Shown here: in pieces, positions 24,500 to 33,428 of the stretch | How the letters are laid out: the number at the start of each line of letters is the position of its first letter | Numbering within the stretch: position 1 is the stretch's first letter | NCBI GenBank assembly: GCA_964476595.1 | Contig: CAYZCL010000175.1 | Span: forward strand, 1 to 64,000 | Reading direction: 5' to 3' | DNA length: 64,000 nucleotides | Source of the DNA: JALSRD01 sp964476595 | GTDB lineage: Bacteria; Desulfobacterota; Desulfobacteria; Desulfobacterales; JALSRD01 | Notes under the pieces: model-generated | What the model saw: the letters and a program-made list of their open reading frames with translations, nothing else | What the model was told of the DNA's origin: nothing | Databases searched by the model: none | Translations under genes and position numbers: made by a program

Positions 24500-25239
24500 G
24501 CTCACGGAATAAAAACGGCATTCTGTACGGCATCGGGGTGGGTCCCGGCGATCCGGAACTGGTCCCGGTCAAGGCCGCCCGGCTGCTGGCGCAGGTGGAC
24601 ACCGTTTACACGGCGGCCTCCACCAAGAATCGTTACAGCCGGGCGGTGGGTATCGCCCGGCGGTACATACCGGACGGCACCCGTGTCGAGATGCTGCACT
24701 TTCCCATGACTTCGGACCGCGGGGAAAAGGAACGCGCCTGGCGCCGCAACGCCGAGCGGATCATCGACGCCGTGCAGGCCGGCCGGCAGGCGGCGTTTTT
24801 GACCCTCGGCGATCCGCTGACTTACTCCACCTACGGCTACGTGCTGCGATACATCCGCAGTCACGCGCCGCATCTTGCGGTGGAGACCGTGCCGGGCATC
24901 ACGTCGTACCAGGCCGCGGCGGCCTGCCTGAACGTGCCGCTGGTGGAAGGCGAGGAATCCATGCTGCTGGTTTCCGGCGCCCAGGGCGGCGACCGCCTGC
25001 GGGGGCTGTCGCAAAAGCCGGAAACGGTGGTGTTCCTGAAGGCCTACCGCAACGTTGCGGACATCACCGCCGCCCTGTCCGAAAGCGGGGCGTACGAACA
25101 CCGTGTGGGCATCTCGCGCTGCGGGCAGCCGGAACAGGAAATCATCGAGGATATCGAGACCTTGAAGAGCAAGCGGCCGGACTACTGGACCCTGATCATC
25201 GCCAAGCGGAAGAAACCCGATGGGCCGTTCCCCGGCTAA
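24496..25239 (+). CDS. cbiL: Cobalt-factor II / precorrin-2 C20-methyltransferase
   Basis: A 247-residue SAM-dependent methyltransferase of the tetrapyrrole methylase fold. The N-terminal GIGVGPGDPELVPVKAARLLAQVDTVY is the C20-specific form of the GxGxGD SAM loop; AAFLTLGDPLTYSTYGYVL and VPGITSYQAAAACLNVPLVEGEE follow as expected. It is coupled to cbiC by an ATGA-type overlap. Confidence 0.94.
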   Translation: MSSRNKNGILYGIGVGPGDPELVPVKAARLLAQVDTVYTAASTKNRYSRAVGIARRYIPDGTRVEMLHFPMTSDRGEKERAWRRNAERIIDAVQAGRQAAFLTLGDPLTYSTYGYVLRYIRSHAPHLAVETVPGITSYQAAAACLNVPLVEGEESMLLVSGAQGGDRLRGLSQKPETVVFLKAYRNVADITAALSESGAYEHRVGISRCGQPEQEIIEDIETLKSKRPDYWTLIIAKRKKPDGPFPG

Positions 25240-26278
25240 ACCCCGTTACCGCGCCCTGGCCGTTTCGCTGACCCTGGCTTTGGTCATGCTGCTGGCCGGC
25301 GTCGCCTGGATCGACGGCGTGACCTGGCCGCGGGCGGCCTCCCGGCTGCTGTGGCCGTTGGCCCGCCTGGTGTTTTTCATCACCGCCGGCCTGGCCCTGG
25401 GCCAGATCATCGAGGCCTCCGGCTGGACACGCTACCTGGCTTTCGCGGCCGCACCGCTTTTCCGTTTCGGGCATCTGGGCAGCCGCTGCAGCGCGGCCTT
25501 CACCACCGCATTCTTCTCCGGGGCGGCGGCCAACGCCATGCTGCTGGAATTCTACCAGGAGGGCCGCATCACCCGCCGGCAGTTGTTTCTCACCAACCTG
25601 GTCAACCAGCTGCCGGCCTTTTTCCTGCACCTGCCGACAACCTTTTTCATCGTCATACCACTGACCGGCTGGGCCGGGGGCCTGTATTTCATCCTGACCT
25701 TTGTGGCCGCCCTGTTGCGCACGGCTGCCTTTCTGTTGTACGGTCACCTGCGACTGCCGCCGCAGCCCACTCGCGAGACGCGTGTCGGCGCACCGCCCGA
25801 CCGGGACACCGGGCGCGCCTCCCCGCAATCGGTCTGGCGGGCCCTGCGGCGCAAGCTGCCGGTACGCCTCACCGGCGTGATCATTTTCGTGGTGCCCATC
25901 TACGTGGCCGTCTTCATGGTAAACGCCGCCGGTTTGTTTGCACTGCTGCAGCACCGCCTGGCCGATTTCGTGGCCACCCGCTTCATCCCCATGGAGGCGC
26001 TGTCGCTGGTGGTGCTCAGCTTCGCCGCCGAGTTCACCTCCGGTTTCGCCGCCGCCGGCGCACTGCTGAAATCCGGCGTGCTGACCGTCAAGCAAACCGT
26101 CGCGGCGCTGCTGATCGGCAATGTGGTGGCCTTCCCCATCCGCGCGTTGCGGCACCAACTGCCGCGTTACGTGGGGATCTTTTCCCCCAAGATGGGCACC
26201 CAGCTGCTGCTGCTGGGACAGGGCTTCCGGATCCTGAGCCTCGTGCTGGTGGGTTCTGTCTACTGGATGCTGTTTTGA
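25220..26278 (+). CDS. Gate-domain (nucleoside-recognition type) membrane protein in the cbi operon
   Basis: A 352-residue polytopic protein with about eight hydrophobic segments. The N-terminal half has a Gate-like unit (FFITAGLALGQIIEASGWTRYLAFAAAPLFRFGHLGSRCSAAFTTAFFSGAAANAMLLEFYQEG). A charged cytoplasmic loop follows (about residues 180-215), then a second half with FAAEFTSGFAAAGALLKSGVLTVKQTVAALLIGN. It is not part of the textbook cobalamin pathway, yet it overlaps cbiL by 20 bases and abuts cbiD, so it is co-translated with the pathway. A transporter for cobalt, a precursor or a lower-ligand base is conceivable; the sequence does not say which. Confidence 0.72.
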   Translation: MGRSPAKPRYRALAVSLTLALVMLLAGVAWIDGVTWPRAASRLLWPLARLVFFITAGLALGQIIEASGWTRYLAFAAAPLFRFGHLGSRCSAAFTTAFFSGAAANAMLLEFYQEGRITRRQLFLTNLVNQLPAFFLHLPTTFFIVIPLTGWAGGLYFILTFVAALLRTAAFLLYGHLRLPPQPTRETRVGAPPDRDTGRASPQSVWRALRRKLPVRLTGVIIFVVPIYVAVFMVNAAGLFALLQHRLADFVATRFIPMEALSLVVLSFAAEFTSGFAAAGALLKSGVLTVKQTVAALLIGNVVAFPIRALRHQLPRYVGIFSPKMGTQLLLLGQGFRILSLVLVGSVYWMLF

Positions 26279-27381
26279 AAAAGAAAACCCGAAAACTTCG
26301 AACCGGGTTCACCACCGGAACCGCGGCCGCCGCGGCGGCCAAGGCCGCCCTGACATGCCTGCTGACCGGCGCCTGTCCCGAAAGGGTGCGCGTGCGGCTG
26401 CTGACGGGAGAGACGTTGTCGATTCCCGTCGAGAGCGCCGCCAGAGTCTCCGACGAACAGGCCGTCGCGCGGGTCGTCAAGGATGCCGGGGACGACCCCG
26501 ACGTCACCCACCGGGCCCTCATCGGCGCCCGGGTGACGCTGCTGGACGCTGGGGCCGGCGACCCCGACACGGTGCGCATCGAGGGCGGACCGGGTGTGGG
26601 ACGGGTGACCAAAGCGGGACTGGACGTACCGCCGGGCCGGCCGGCCATCAACCCGGGCCCACGGCGCATGATCCGCCGGGCGGTGAACGATGTCCGCCTG
26701 CGGTACGGCCCCAGCGGCCCCGTTTCGGTGGAGGTGTTCGTCCCCTGCGGGGAGCAACTGGCCCGCAAGACCCTCAACGCGCGGTTGGGCATCCTGGGGG
26801 GCATCTCCATTCTGGGAACCACCGGCCTCGTGCGCCCCATGTCCCACGAGGCTTACCGGGCCACCATCCGCAAGGCCATGGACGTGGCCCGTGCGGCGGG
26901 TGTGCGTTCATTGTTGCTGACCACCGGCCGACGCAGCGAACGTTTCTCCCAGCGACTGTGGCCGGATCTGCCGGAGGAGGCCTTCATACAGATCGGGGAC
27001 TATTTTGCCTTTTCCCTGCGGGCGGCCGCCGATCGCGCTTTCGAGGGCGCCACCCTGGCGGTCTTTTTCGGAAAGGCCGTCAAGATGGCCCGTGGCGTGC
27101 CCCACACCCACGCCGCCAGGTCCCGCCAGAATCTTTCGCAGCTGGCCGCGTGGACCCTGGCCGAAACCGGCGATGCCGATCTGGCCGAACGGGTGCGGGG
27201 CGCCAACACGGCGCGGCACGCCTTCGACATGCTCTATCCCCGACACGCGGCCGTGATCCGCCGGGTGGGCCGCCGGGTGGTCTCCGCGGCCCGGCGCTTT
27301 GCCGGTGAGAAGCCGGACGTCAACTGCCTGATCTTCGACTTCGAGGGCCGGGTCATCTTCGACAGCAGGGAGGTGCCATGA
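26275..27381 (+). CDS. cbiD: Cobalt-precorrin-5B C1-methyltransferase
   Basis: A 368-residue enzyme that methylates C1 during corrin ring contraction. The opening RTGFTTGTAAAAAAKAALTCLL, then INPGPRRMI, NARLGILGGISILGTTGLVRPMSHEAY, LLTTGRRSERF and GKAVKMARGVPHTHAARS are CbiD hallmarks. The start is a TTG at 26275 that overlaps the previous stop (TTGA); no in-frame ATG or GTG exists nearby and the resulting length is right for the family. It overlaps cbiET by 4 bases. Confidence 0.93.
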   Translation: MKKKTRKLRTGFTTGTAAAAAAKAALTCLLTGACPERVRVRLLTGETLSIPVESAARVSDEQAVARVVKDAGDDPDVTHRALIGARVTLLDAGAGDPDTVRIEGGPGVGRVTKAGLDVPPGRPAINPGPRRMIRRAVNDVRLRYGPSGPVSVEVFVPCGEQLARKTLNARLGILGGISILGTTGLVRPMSHEAYRATIRKAMDVARAAGVRSLLLTTGRRSERFSQRLWPDLPEEAFIQIGDYFAFSLRAAADRAFEGATLAVFFGKAVKMARGVPHTHAARSRQNLSQLAAWTLAETGDADLAERVRGANTARHAFDMLYPRHAAVIRRVGRRVVSAARRFAGEKPDVNCLIFDFEGRVIFDSREVP

Positions 27382-28643
27382 GCACAGCGCAGACATCCTC
27401 CGTCGTTTCGGTGGTGGGAATCGGCGTGGACCCCCGGGATCTTGGCGAGGCGCAGCGGACGCTGATCCAACAGGCCGAAGTGCTGGTGGGCGGCAAGCGC
27501 CAGCTGGCCTTTTTTCGCGATCTTTCGGCCGAGACCCTCGAAATCGGCCGCAACCTCGAGGAGATGCTCGATGCGGTTGAAAAGCGCATGCAACACCGCC
27601 GGGTGGTCGTGCTGGCTTCGGGAGACCCGCTTTTCTACGGCATCGGGGCCCTCCTGGTCCGCCGCCTGGGTCGCGGGCGGGTGCGCATCTACCCCAACGT
27701 CACGGCCGCCGCAGCCGCTTTCGCCCGTATCGGTGTTCCCTGGCGACAGGCCGCCGTGGTGAGCCTTCACGGCCGGCACGGCCAAATGGAACTCCTCACC
27801 GCCCTGCGTGAACACCCGCTGGTGGCCGTCTACACCGACCCGCGAAACACCCCCGACCGGGTGGCCAACCTGCTGCTCGAGCGCGGTGTGGATGACGTCG
27901 ACATGTGCGTCTGCGAGGAAATGGGACAGCCGTCCGAGAAAATCCGCTGGATGACCCCGGACCAGGCGGTCAGCCGGGTTTTCAGCGCGCTGAACGTGAT
28001 CATTTTCCGCCGCCGGGAAAGCCGGAGGCCGACGTCCCCGGGCCACCTGGGATTGCCCGATGACTTTTTCGAGCACCACCACGGGCTGATTACCAAGTCC
28101 GAGGTCCGCGCTGTTACCCTGGCGCGGCTGGCCCTGCAGTCCGGGCAGACCCTCTGGGACCTGGGAGCCGGCAGCGGATCGGTGGCCCTCGAGGCCGCCC
28201 TGGCGCTGCGAAACGGTGCGGTGTGGGCCGTGGAGAAGAACCCCGTGCGCGTGGCGCACATCGAAGCCAACCGCCGCCGCCTGCGGGCCTGGAACGTGGG
28301 CGTCCTGCGGTCCGAGCTGCCCGACGGGCTCGAGAAGCTTCCCGACCCCGACCGCGTCTTCATCGGCGGCGGCGGCCAGCGCCTGCCGGACATCATCGCG
28401 GCCGCCGCCCGGCGCCTGCCCCCCGACGGCGTTCTAGTGGTCAACGTCGTCCTGCTGCAGAGCCTGCAGGCCGCCCGGCAGGCGCTGGCGCGCGCGGGAC
28501 TGTGTGTCGACGTGACACAGCTGCAGGTCAACCGGCAGCGCACCATGGCCGGCGACGCCCGCCTGGCCGCCGAAAACCCGGTGTTCATCCTGTGCGGCCG
28601 CCGCAAACCGGAAGAGGAAGAGGTAATTCCACATGCAAAGTGA
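27378..28643 (+). CDS. cbiET: Fused cobalt-precorrin-7 C5-methyltransferase / C15-methyltransferase-decarboxylase
   Basis: A 421-residue fusion. Residues 1-205 are CbiE (SVVGIGVDPRDLGEAQRTLIQQAEVLVGGKRQL; VVVLASGDPLFYGIGALLVRRL). Residues from about 220 are CbiT (GLPDDFFEHHHGLITKSEVRAVTLARLALQSGQTLWDLGAGSGSVALEAAL, a class I SAM methyltransferase with motif I DLGAGSGSV). The pair methylate C5 and C15 and remove the acetate carboxyl at C12. The fusion corresponds to CobL of the aerobic route. Confidence 0.94.
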   Translation: MSTAQTSSVVSVVGIGVDPRDLGEAQRTLIQQAEVLVGGKRQLAFFRDLSAETLEIGRNLEEMLDAVEKRMQHRRVVVLASGDPLFYGIGALLVRRLGRGRVRIYPNVTAAAAAFARIGVPWRQAAVVSLHGRHGQMELLTALREHPLVAVYTDPRNTPDRVANLLLERGVDDVDMCVCEEMGQPSEKIRWMTPDQAVSRVFSALNVIIFRRRESRRPTSPGHLGLPDDFFEHHHGLITKSEVRAVTLARLALQSGQTLWDLGAGSGSVALEAALALRNGAVWAVEKNPVRVAHIEANRRRLRAWNVGVLRSELPDGLEKLPDPDRVFIGGGGQRLPDIIAAAARRLPPDGVLVVNVVLLQSLQAARQALARAGLCVDVTQLQVNRQRTMAGDARLAAENPVFILCGRRKPEEEEVIPHAK

Positions 28644-29427
28644 AAAACCGGAGCGTCACACGATCCACTTCGTGGGCGCCGGACCCGGCGACCCCGACCT
28701 CATCACGGTCAAAGGGCGCCGGGCACTGGCGCGTGCCGACCTGGTGATTTTCGCCGGATCGCTGGTACCCGAGGCCCTGCTGCGCTGGACGCAGCCTTCC
28801 TGTGAATGCATCGACAGCGCGCCGCTGCATCTGGACGACATCGTGGCGCTCATGAAAACGGCCTACCGCCGGGGCAAGCGCGTCGTGCGCCTGCACACCG
28901 GTGACCCCAGCCTCTACGGCGCCGTTTTCGAGCAGATGGCGGCACTGGCGGCGGACGGCATCCCCTGCGCCGTCATTCCGGGCGTCACCGCCGCCTTCGC
29001 CGCGGCAGCCGCCCTGGGCATCGAGTACACCCTGCCCGAGGTTTCCCAGACCCTGATCCTGACGCGCATGGCCGGGCGCACACCGGTGCCCGAAAGCGAA
29101 GACCTGGGCCGCCTGGCCGCCCACCGGGCCAGCATGGCCATCTACCTTTCCATTTCCATGGTGGATCGCGTGCAGCAGGTGCTCGCGGCGCAGTACGGCG
29201 CGGACGCGCCCTGTGCCGTGGTCTATCGCGCCAGCCACCCGGACGAGAAAACCGTGCGCACGGTCATCGGGAGACTGGCCGAAACCGTGCATGCCGAACA
29301 GATCACCCGCCAGGCTGTCATCGTGGTGGGAAAGGTCCTTTCCGTTTCCCTGGATCGTCTGGAGAAACGCTCGCGGCTCTACGACAAACACTTCGCCCAC
29401 GGGTTTCGCGGTCATGACGACGGCTGA
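28633..29427 (+). CDS. cbiF: Cobalt-precorrin-4 C11-methyltransferase
   Basis: A 264-residue tetrapyrrole methylase. IHFVGAGPGDPDLITVKGRRALARADLVIFAGSLVPEALL is the CbiF/CobM N-terminal motif; RLHTGDPSLYGAVFEQM and VIPGVTAAFAAAAALGIEYTLPEVSQTLILTRMAGRTP follow. GAGGAAGAGG lies upstream of the ATG within the end of cbiET. It overlaps cbiG by 14 bases. Confidence 0.94.
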   Translation: MQSEKPERHTIHFVGAGPGDPDLITVKGRRALARADLVIFAGSLVPEALLRWTQPSCECIDSAPLHLDDIVALMKTAYRRGKRVVRLHTGDPSLYGAVFEQMAALAADGIPCAVIPGVTAAFAAAAALGIEYTLPEVSQTLILTRMAGRTPVPESEDLGRLAAHRASMAIYLSISMVDRVQQVLAAQYGADAPCAVVYRASHPDEKTVRTVIGRLAETVHAEQITRQAVIVVGKVLSVSLDRLEKRSRLYDKHFAHGFRGHDDG

Positions 29428-30490
29428 GAATCCCCCTCTGGCGGTCTGGGCCATCACCCCCGGCGGGATTGAACTGGCGCTGGCGCTGTGCCGCCGTTTC
29501 GCGGACGCGCGGCTGTACTTCTCCGGCCGCCTGGCCGCCCCCCCGGAATTGGCCTCCGGGCGGCGTCGGCCTTTCGTCCGCCTGCGGCCGGCGGTGGCCG
29601 AACACTTCACCGACCACACGGGCCACGTCTTCGTCATGTCTACGGGCATCGTGGTGCGCACCATCGCGCCGCTGCTCGAAAGCAAGACCCGCGACCCGGC
29701 GGTGGTGGTGGTCGACGAGGCCGGGCGCCACGCCGTCAGCCTGGTGTCCGGCCACATCGGCGGCGCCAACGCCTTGGCTGTTTCCGTGGCCCGCGCCGTG
29801 GGCGCGGACCCGGTGATCACTACGGCCACGGATGTCAACGCGCTGCCGGCGGTCGACGTCCTGGCCGTCGAGAAGGGCCTTTTCATCGAGAACCCCACCG
29901 CCGTCCGCCACGTCGCCATGGCCCTGCTGGAGAAAAGACCGCTGGGGCTGTACGACCCTCTCGGCCTGTTCCGGGACCGGCTTCCCGGCGCCGTGCCCGT
30001 CGATGCCGGAGGTGACCCGGCAGCGGCCTTGGCCGGGCTGCAGCCGGCCGTTTTCGTGGACGACCGCGTGGCGGACCTGCCGGAAAAGACCCTGGTACTG
30101 CGTCCTCCCAGCCTGGTGGTGGGCGTGGGGTGCAACCGCCACACCCCGGCCGACGAGATTCACGACTTCATCCTGGCGGTGCTTTCCGCCGCCCGCCTGA
30201 GCCCGGCCAGCGTGGACTGCCTGGCCAGCGTGGACCTCAAGCGCGACGAACCCGGCCTGCTTGCCGCCGCCCGGCGTCTCCGCCTGAAAATTCGTTTTTT
30301 CAGCCGTGCGCAGCTGGCGGAGGTCGAAAACATCCAATCCCCATCGCAGATGGTACAAAAACACATCGGAGTGAAAAGCGTATGCGAAGCAGCAGCCCTC
30401 AAGGCGGCCCCCCGGGGAAGCCTGATCGTCCCCAAACGCAAGATCCCCAACGTGACCGTGGCGGTGGTGCGCAGAGACTCTACATCGTAG
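29414..30490 (+). CDS. cbiG: Cobalt-precorrin 5A hydrolase
   Basis: A 358-residue protein that opens the delta-lactone and releases acetaldehyde from ring A. The N-terminal AVWAITPGGIELALAL, the central TGIVVRTIAPLLESKTRDPAVVVVDEAGRHAVSLVSGHIGGANALA and the C-terminal VVGVGCNRHTPADEI, ASVDLKRDEPGLLAAA and SVCEAAALKAAPRGSLIVPKRKIPNVTVAVVRR are family signatures. Its last 109 bases overlap the start of cbiH in another frame. Confidence 0.93.
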   Translation: MTTAENPPLAVWAITPGGIELALALCRRFADARLYFSGRLAAPPELASGRRRPFVRLRPAVAEHFTDHTGHVFVMSTGIVVRTIAPLLESKTRDPAVVVVDEAGRHAVSLVSGHIGGANALAVSVARAVGADPVITTATDVNALPAVDVLAVEKGLFIENPTAVRHVAMALLEKRPLGLYDPLGLFRDRLPGAVPVDAGGDPAAALAGLQPAVFVDDRVADLPEKTLVLRPPSLVVGVGCNRHTPADEIHDFILAVLSAARLSPASVDCLASVDLKRDEPGLLAAARRLRLKIRFFSRAQLAEVENIQSPSQMVQKHIGVKSVCEAAALKAAPRGSLIVPKRKIPNVTVAVVRRDSTS

Positions 30491-31254
30491 GCATCGGCCC
30501 GGGCGGCCCCGAGCACCTGTCGCCGCGTGCGCGGGAGGTCCTGCAGCGCGTCGACGCCGTGGCCGGCTACACCACCTACATCGAACTCGTGCGCCCCTTC
30601 ATCGCGGGCAAGACCGTCATCTGCACCGCCATGAAAAAAGAGATCCAGCGGGCCGGGGCGGCCATCGACACGGCCCTTGCGGGCACCTCCTGCGCCATGG
30701 TATCCAGCGGAGACGCCGGCATCTACGCCATGGCCGGCCTGGTGCTGGAACTGTGCCGTCGGCGCGGCATCACCATCGCGGCTTCCGACGCCGGAGAGAT
30801 CCCGCCGGACGCACTGGCCGTCGAAGTGGTGCCGGGCATCCCGGCCCTGTGTGCCGGGGCCGCCCTGCTGGGCGCGCCGCTGACCCACGACTTCGCGGTC
30901 ATCAGCCTGAGCGACCTGCTGACCCCTTGGGAGGTCATCGAAAAGCGGCTGGAGGCGGCCGCCGCCGCCGATTTCGTCATCGTGCTCTACAACCCGCGGA
31001 GCCGCAGGCGCCACTGGCAGCTCGAGGCCGCTTGCCGCATCGCGCTGCGTCACCGCTCGCCGCAGACGCCGACGGGAATCGTCAGCCGGGCGGCCCGCGA
31101 GGGGCAGCGCGTGCGCATCGTGCCGCTGTCGCAGCTGCCCGCGGCGACCGTGGACATGCAGACCATCGTCTTCATCGGCAACAGTACGACCTTCACTTAC
31201 GGCGACCGCATGGTCACCCCCCGGGGGTACGCCGGAAAATATGACACGGCGTAG
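30382..31254 (+). CDS. cbiH: Cobalt-factor III / precorrin-3B C17-methyltransferase
   Basis: A 290-residue tetrapyrrole methylase. LYIVGIGPGGPEHLSPRAREVLQRVDAVAGYTTYIELV, CAMVSSGDAGIYAMAGLVLEL, VVPGIPALCAGAALLGAPLTHDFAVISLSDLLTPW and VIVLYNPRSRRR are diagnostic for CbiH/CobJ. The only possible start in this frame before the conserved core is the ATG at 30382, which lies inside cbiG. This gives an N-terminal extension of about 33 hydrophilic residues and a 109-base overlap. After the stop, 114 bases without a gene precede cbiP. Confidence 0.92.
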   Translation: MRSSSPQGGPPGKPDRPQTQDPQRDRGGGAQRLYIVGIGPGGPEHLSPRAREVLQRVDAVAGYTTYIELVRPFIAGKTVICTAMKKEIQRAGAAIDTALAGTSCAMVSSGDAGIYAMAGLVLELCRRRGITIAASDAGEIPPDALAVEVVPGIPALCAGAALLGAPLTHDFAVISLSDLLTPWEVIEKRLEAAAAADFVIVLYNPRSRRRHWQLEAACRIALRHRSPQTPTGIVSRAAREGQRVRIVPLSQLPAATVDMQTIVFIGNSTTFTYGDRMVTPRGYAGKYDTA

Positions 31255-31368
31255 ATGGCCGGGGATTCACACGGACACACACGAACGCAGAACATCGCCC
31301 TGGCGGCCGCATGAATCCGCGCCCCGCCCGCGTGCGGATCCGCATGGTCCCGTGGCGGAAAGACTGAC

Positions 31369-32898
31369 ATGACTCATCATTCAAGCGAAAGACCGCAAAC
31401 GCCGCGCGCCGCCTGCCTGGCGGTGCTGGGCACCGGATCGGACGTGGGCAAGAGCGTGGTGGTAACCGCCGTTTGCCGCTTTTTCGCCAACCAGGGGCTG
31501 CGTGTGGCGCCCTACAAGGCCCAGAACATGTCCAACAACTCCGGCGTGACGCCCGAGGGACTGGAGATGGGCCGCGCCCAGATCGTGCAGGCCGAGGCGG
31601 CGCGGGTGGTGCCGCACGTCGACATGAATCCCGTCCTGCTCAAACCCACCAGCGAGGTGGGCTCTCAGGTGGTGGTGATGGGAAAGGCGCTTTCCAACCA
31701 GACGGCCGCCGACTACCACCGCCGGAAGCACACATTGTGGAAAACGGCCTGCCGGGCTCTGGATCGCCTGCGAAGCACCTGCGACGTGGTGGTCATGGAA
31801 GGCGCCGGTTCCTGCGCCGAGGTCAACCTCATGGACCACGACCTGGTCAACCTCCCCATGGCGGCCTACGCCGATGCGCCCGTGATCCTGGTGGGCGACA
31901 TTCACCGCGGCGGCATCTTCGCGCAGATGGTGGGTACTCTGGCCTGCCTGCCGCCGCAGGACGTGCAGCGTATCCGCGCGCTCCTGATCAACCGCTTCCG
32001 GGGCGACATCGCGCTTTTTTCCGATGGGGTCGACTGGCTGTACCGTCGCACGCGCCGGCCCGTGCTGGGCGTGCTGCCCTGGTTCGACCACATCCGCATC
32101 GAGGCCGAGGACGCGGTGGTCATCGAAAGCCCCCGCCGACCGCGCCCGGCGGCAACGGACGCCCCCTGCATCGCGGTGCTGCGTCTGCCCCACATCTCCA
32201 ACTTCACCGATTTCGATCCACTGGAGAACATCGACGGCCTGCAGGTGGTCTACCTCCAGGACCCCTGCGATCTCTCGGCTTTCGCGGCCGTCATCCTGCC
32301 CGGTTCCAAGAACACGCGCTTCGACCTGGCCTGGGTGCAGCGCACCGGCTGGCAGGACCTGCTGAAAGCCTACCAGCGCGCCGGCGGCCACCTGCTGGGC
32401 ATCTGCGGCGGCTACCAGATGATGGGCCGCAGTGTGGCCGATCCCGACGGGCTGGAGGGCCGCCCGGGCAAGAGCCGGGGACTGGACCTGCTGCCCGTTG
32501 AAACCGTGCTGCAGGCCCCCAAAACCACCACCGTCACCGCCTTCAGCTGGCGGGAAGCCGCCGGCCGCGGCTACGAGATCCACATGGGCCGCACCCGCCT
32601 GCTGGGAGGCCGCCCGCTGCTGAAGGTCCACGAGCGCAATGGTGCCGCCTGCGCCGAGACCGACGGCTGCCTGGATCCGGGCCGGCGCGCCATGGGCACC
32701 TACCTGCACGGTTTCTTCGACAACCCGGCGGTCACGCGCCAATGGCTGGACTTTATCGGTCTGACCGGCCTCGCGGTGGACGAACAGGCCGGCCCGGCTT
32801 TCCGCGACCGGCAGTACGACCTGCTGGCCGAACACTTCGCCGCACACACCGACACCGATCTGCTCCATCGACTGCTGCATGAAGGGAGATGCCCATGA
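31369..32898 (+). CDS. cbiP: Cobyric acid synthase
   Basis: A 509-residue amidotransferase that adds four amides to adenosylcobyrinate a,c-diamide. AVLGTGSDVGKSVVVTAVCRFFANQGLRVAPYKAQNMSNNSGVTPEG is the CbiP/CobQ ATPase opening. MNPVLLKPTSEVGSQVVVMG and VILVGDIHRGGIFAQMVGT follow, and the C-terminal glutaminase domain has GGHLLGICGGYQMMG with the nucleophilic cysteine. GGAAAG lies about 6 bases before the ATG. It is coupled to cobU by ATGA overlap. Confidence 0.95.
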   Translation: MTHHSSERPQTPRAACLAVLGTGSDVGKSVVVTAVCRFFANQGLRVAPYKAQNMSNNSGVTPEGLEMGRAQIVQAEAARVVPHVDMNPVLLKPTSEVGSQVVVMGKALSNQTAADYHRRKHTLWKTACRALDRLRSTCDVVVMEGAGSCAEVNLMDHDLVNLPMAAYADAPVILVGDIHRGGIFAQMVGTLACLPPQDVQRIRALLINRFRGDIALFSDGVDWLYRRTRRPVLGVLPWFDHIRIEAEDAVVIESPRRPRPAATDAPCIAVLRLPHISNFTDFDPLENIDGLQVVYLQDPCDLSAFAAVILPGSKNTRFDLAWVQRTGWQDLLKAYQRAGGHLLGICGGYQMMGRSVADPDGLEGRPGKSRGLDLLPVETVLQAPKTTTVTAFSWREAAGRGYEIHMGRTRLLGGRPLLKVHERNGAACAETDGCLDPGRRAMGTYLHGFFDNPAVTRQWLDFIGLTGLAVDEQAGPAFRDRQYDLLAEHFAAHTDTDLLHRLLHEGRCP

Positions 32899-33428
32899 AA
32901 CGCACCTGCCTGGTCATCGGCGGCTGCCGCAGCGGCAAGAGCGCCCATGCCCTGGCGCTGGCCGAAAATTTTCCCGGGGACCGCCGCCTGTTCCTGGCCA
33001 CCTGCCGCCCCGCCGACGACGAAATGCGGCAAAGGGTGGCGCGCCACCGGCGGGAACGGGGCCGCCAGTGGCGCACCCTGGAAGAACCCCTGGCGCTGCC
33101 CGAAGCGCTGCGGGCCGAAAGCGGGCGCCACGATGTCATCCTGGTGGACTGCCTGACGCTGTGGATCAGCAACCTGCTGCAGGAAAACGGTGAGGAGAAC
33201 GCCGTACGCCGCCGCGTCGAGGACCTCGTGCGGGTCCTGGACGGGTCGTCCTGCCCGGTGTTGCTGGTGACCAACGAAGTGGGCGCCGGCATCGTTCCCG
33301 AAAACGCGCTGGCGCGCCTCTTCCGCGATTGCGTGGGATTCGCCAACCAGCGCGTGGCGGCTGCGGCGGACCGCGTCGTCTGGATGGTGGCCGGTATCCC
33401 GGTGACCGTCAAGGGGGGTGCGGCGTGA
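32895..33428 (+). CDS. cobU: Adenosylcobinamide kinase / guanylyltransferase
   Basis: A 177-residue bifunctional enzyme that phosphorylates and guanylylates adenosylcobinamide. The P-loop is VIGGCRSGKSAHA; ILVDCLTLWISNLL and LLVTNEVGAGIVPENALARLFRDCVGFANQRVAAAADRVVWMVAGIPVTVKG are family signatures. The ATG at 32895 was chosen over 32889 because it makes the ATGA overlap with cbiP and sits at good spacing from GAAGGGA. Confidence 0.94.
   Translation: MKRTCLVIGGCRSGKSAHALALAENFPGDRRLFLATCRPADDEMRQRVARHRRERGRQWRTLEEPLALPEALRAESGRHDVILVDCLTLWISNLLQENGEENAVRRRVEDLVRVLDGSSCPVLLVTNEVGAGIVPENALARLFRDCVGFANQRVAAAADRVVWMVAGIPVTVKGGAA

Noticed and set aside
29414..31254. CbiG and CbiH as a single frameshifted fusion gene
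   Set aside because: CbiG keeps its full conserved C-terminus and a stop at 30490, and CbiH has its own ATG at 30382; overlap explains the arrangement without a frameshift.
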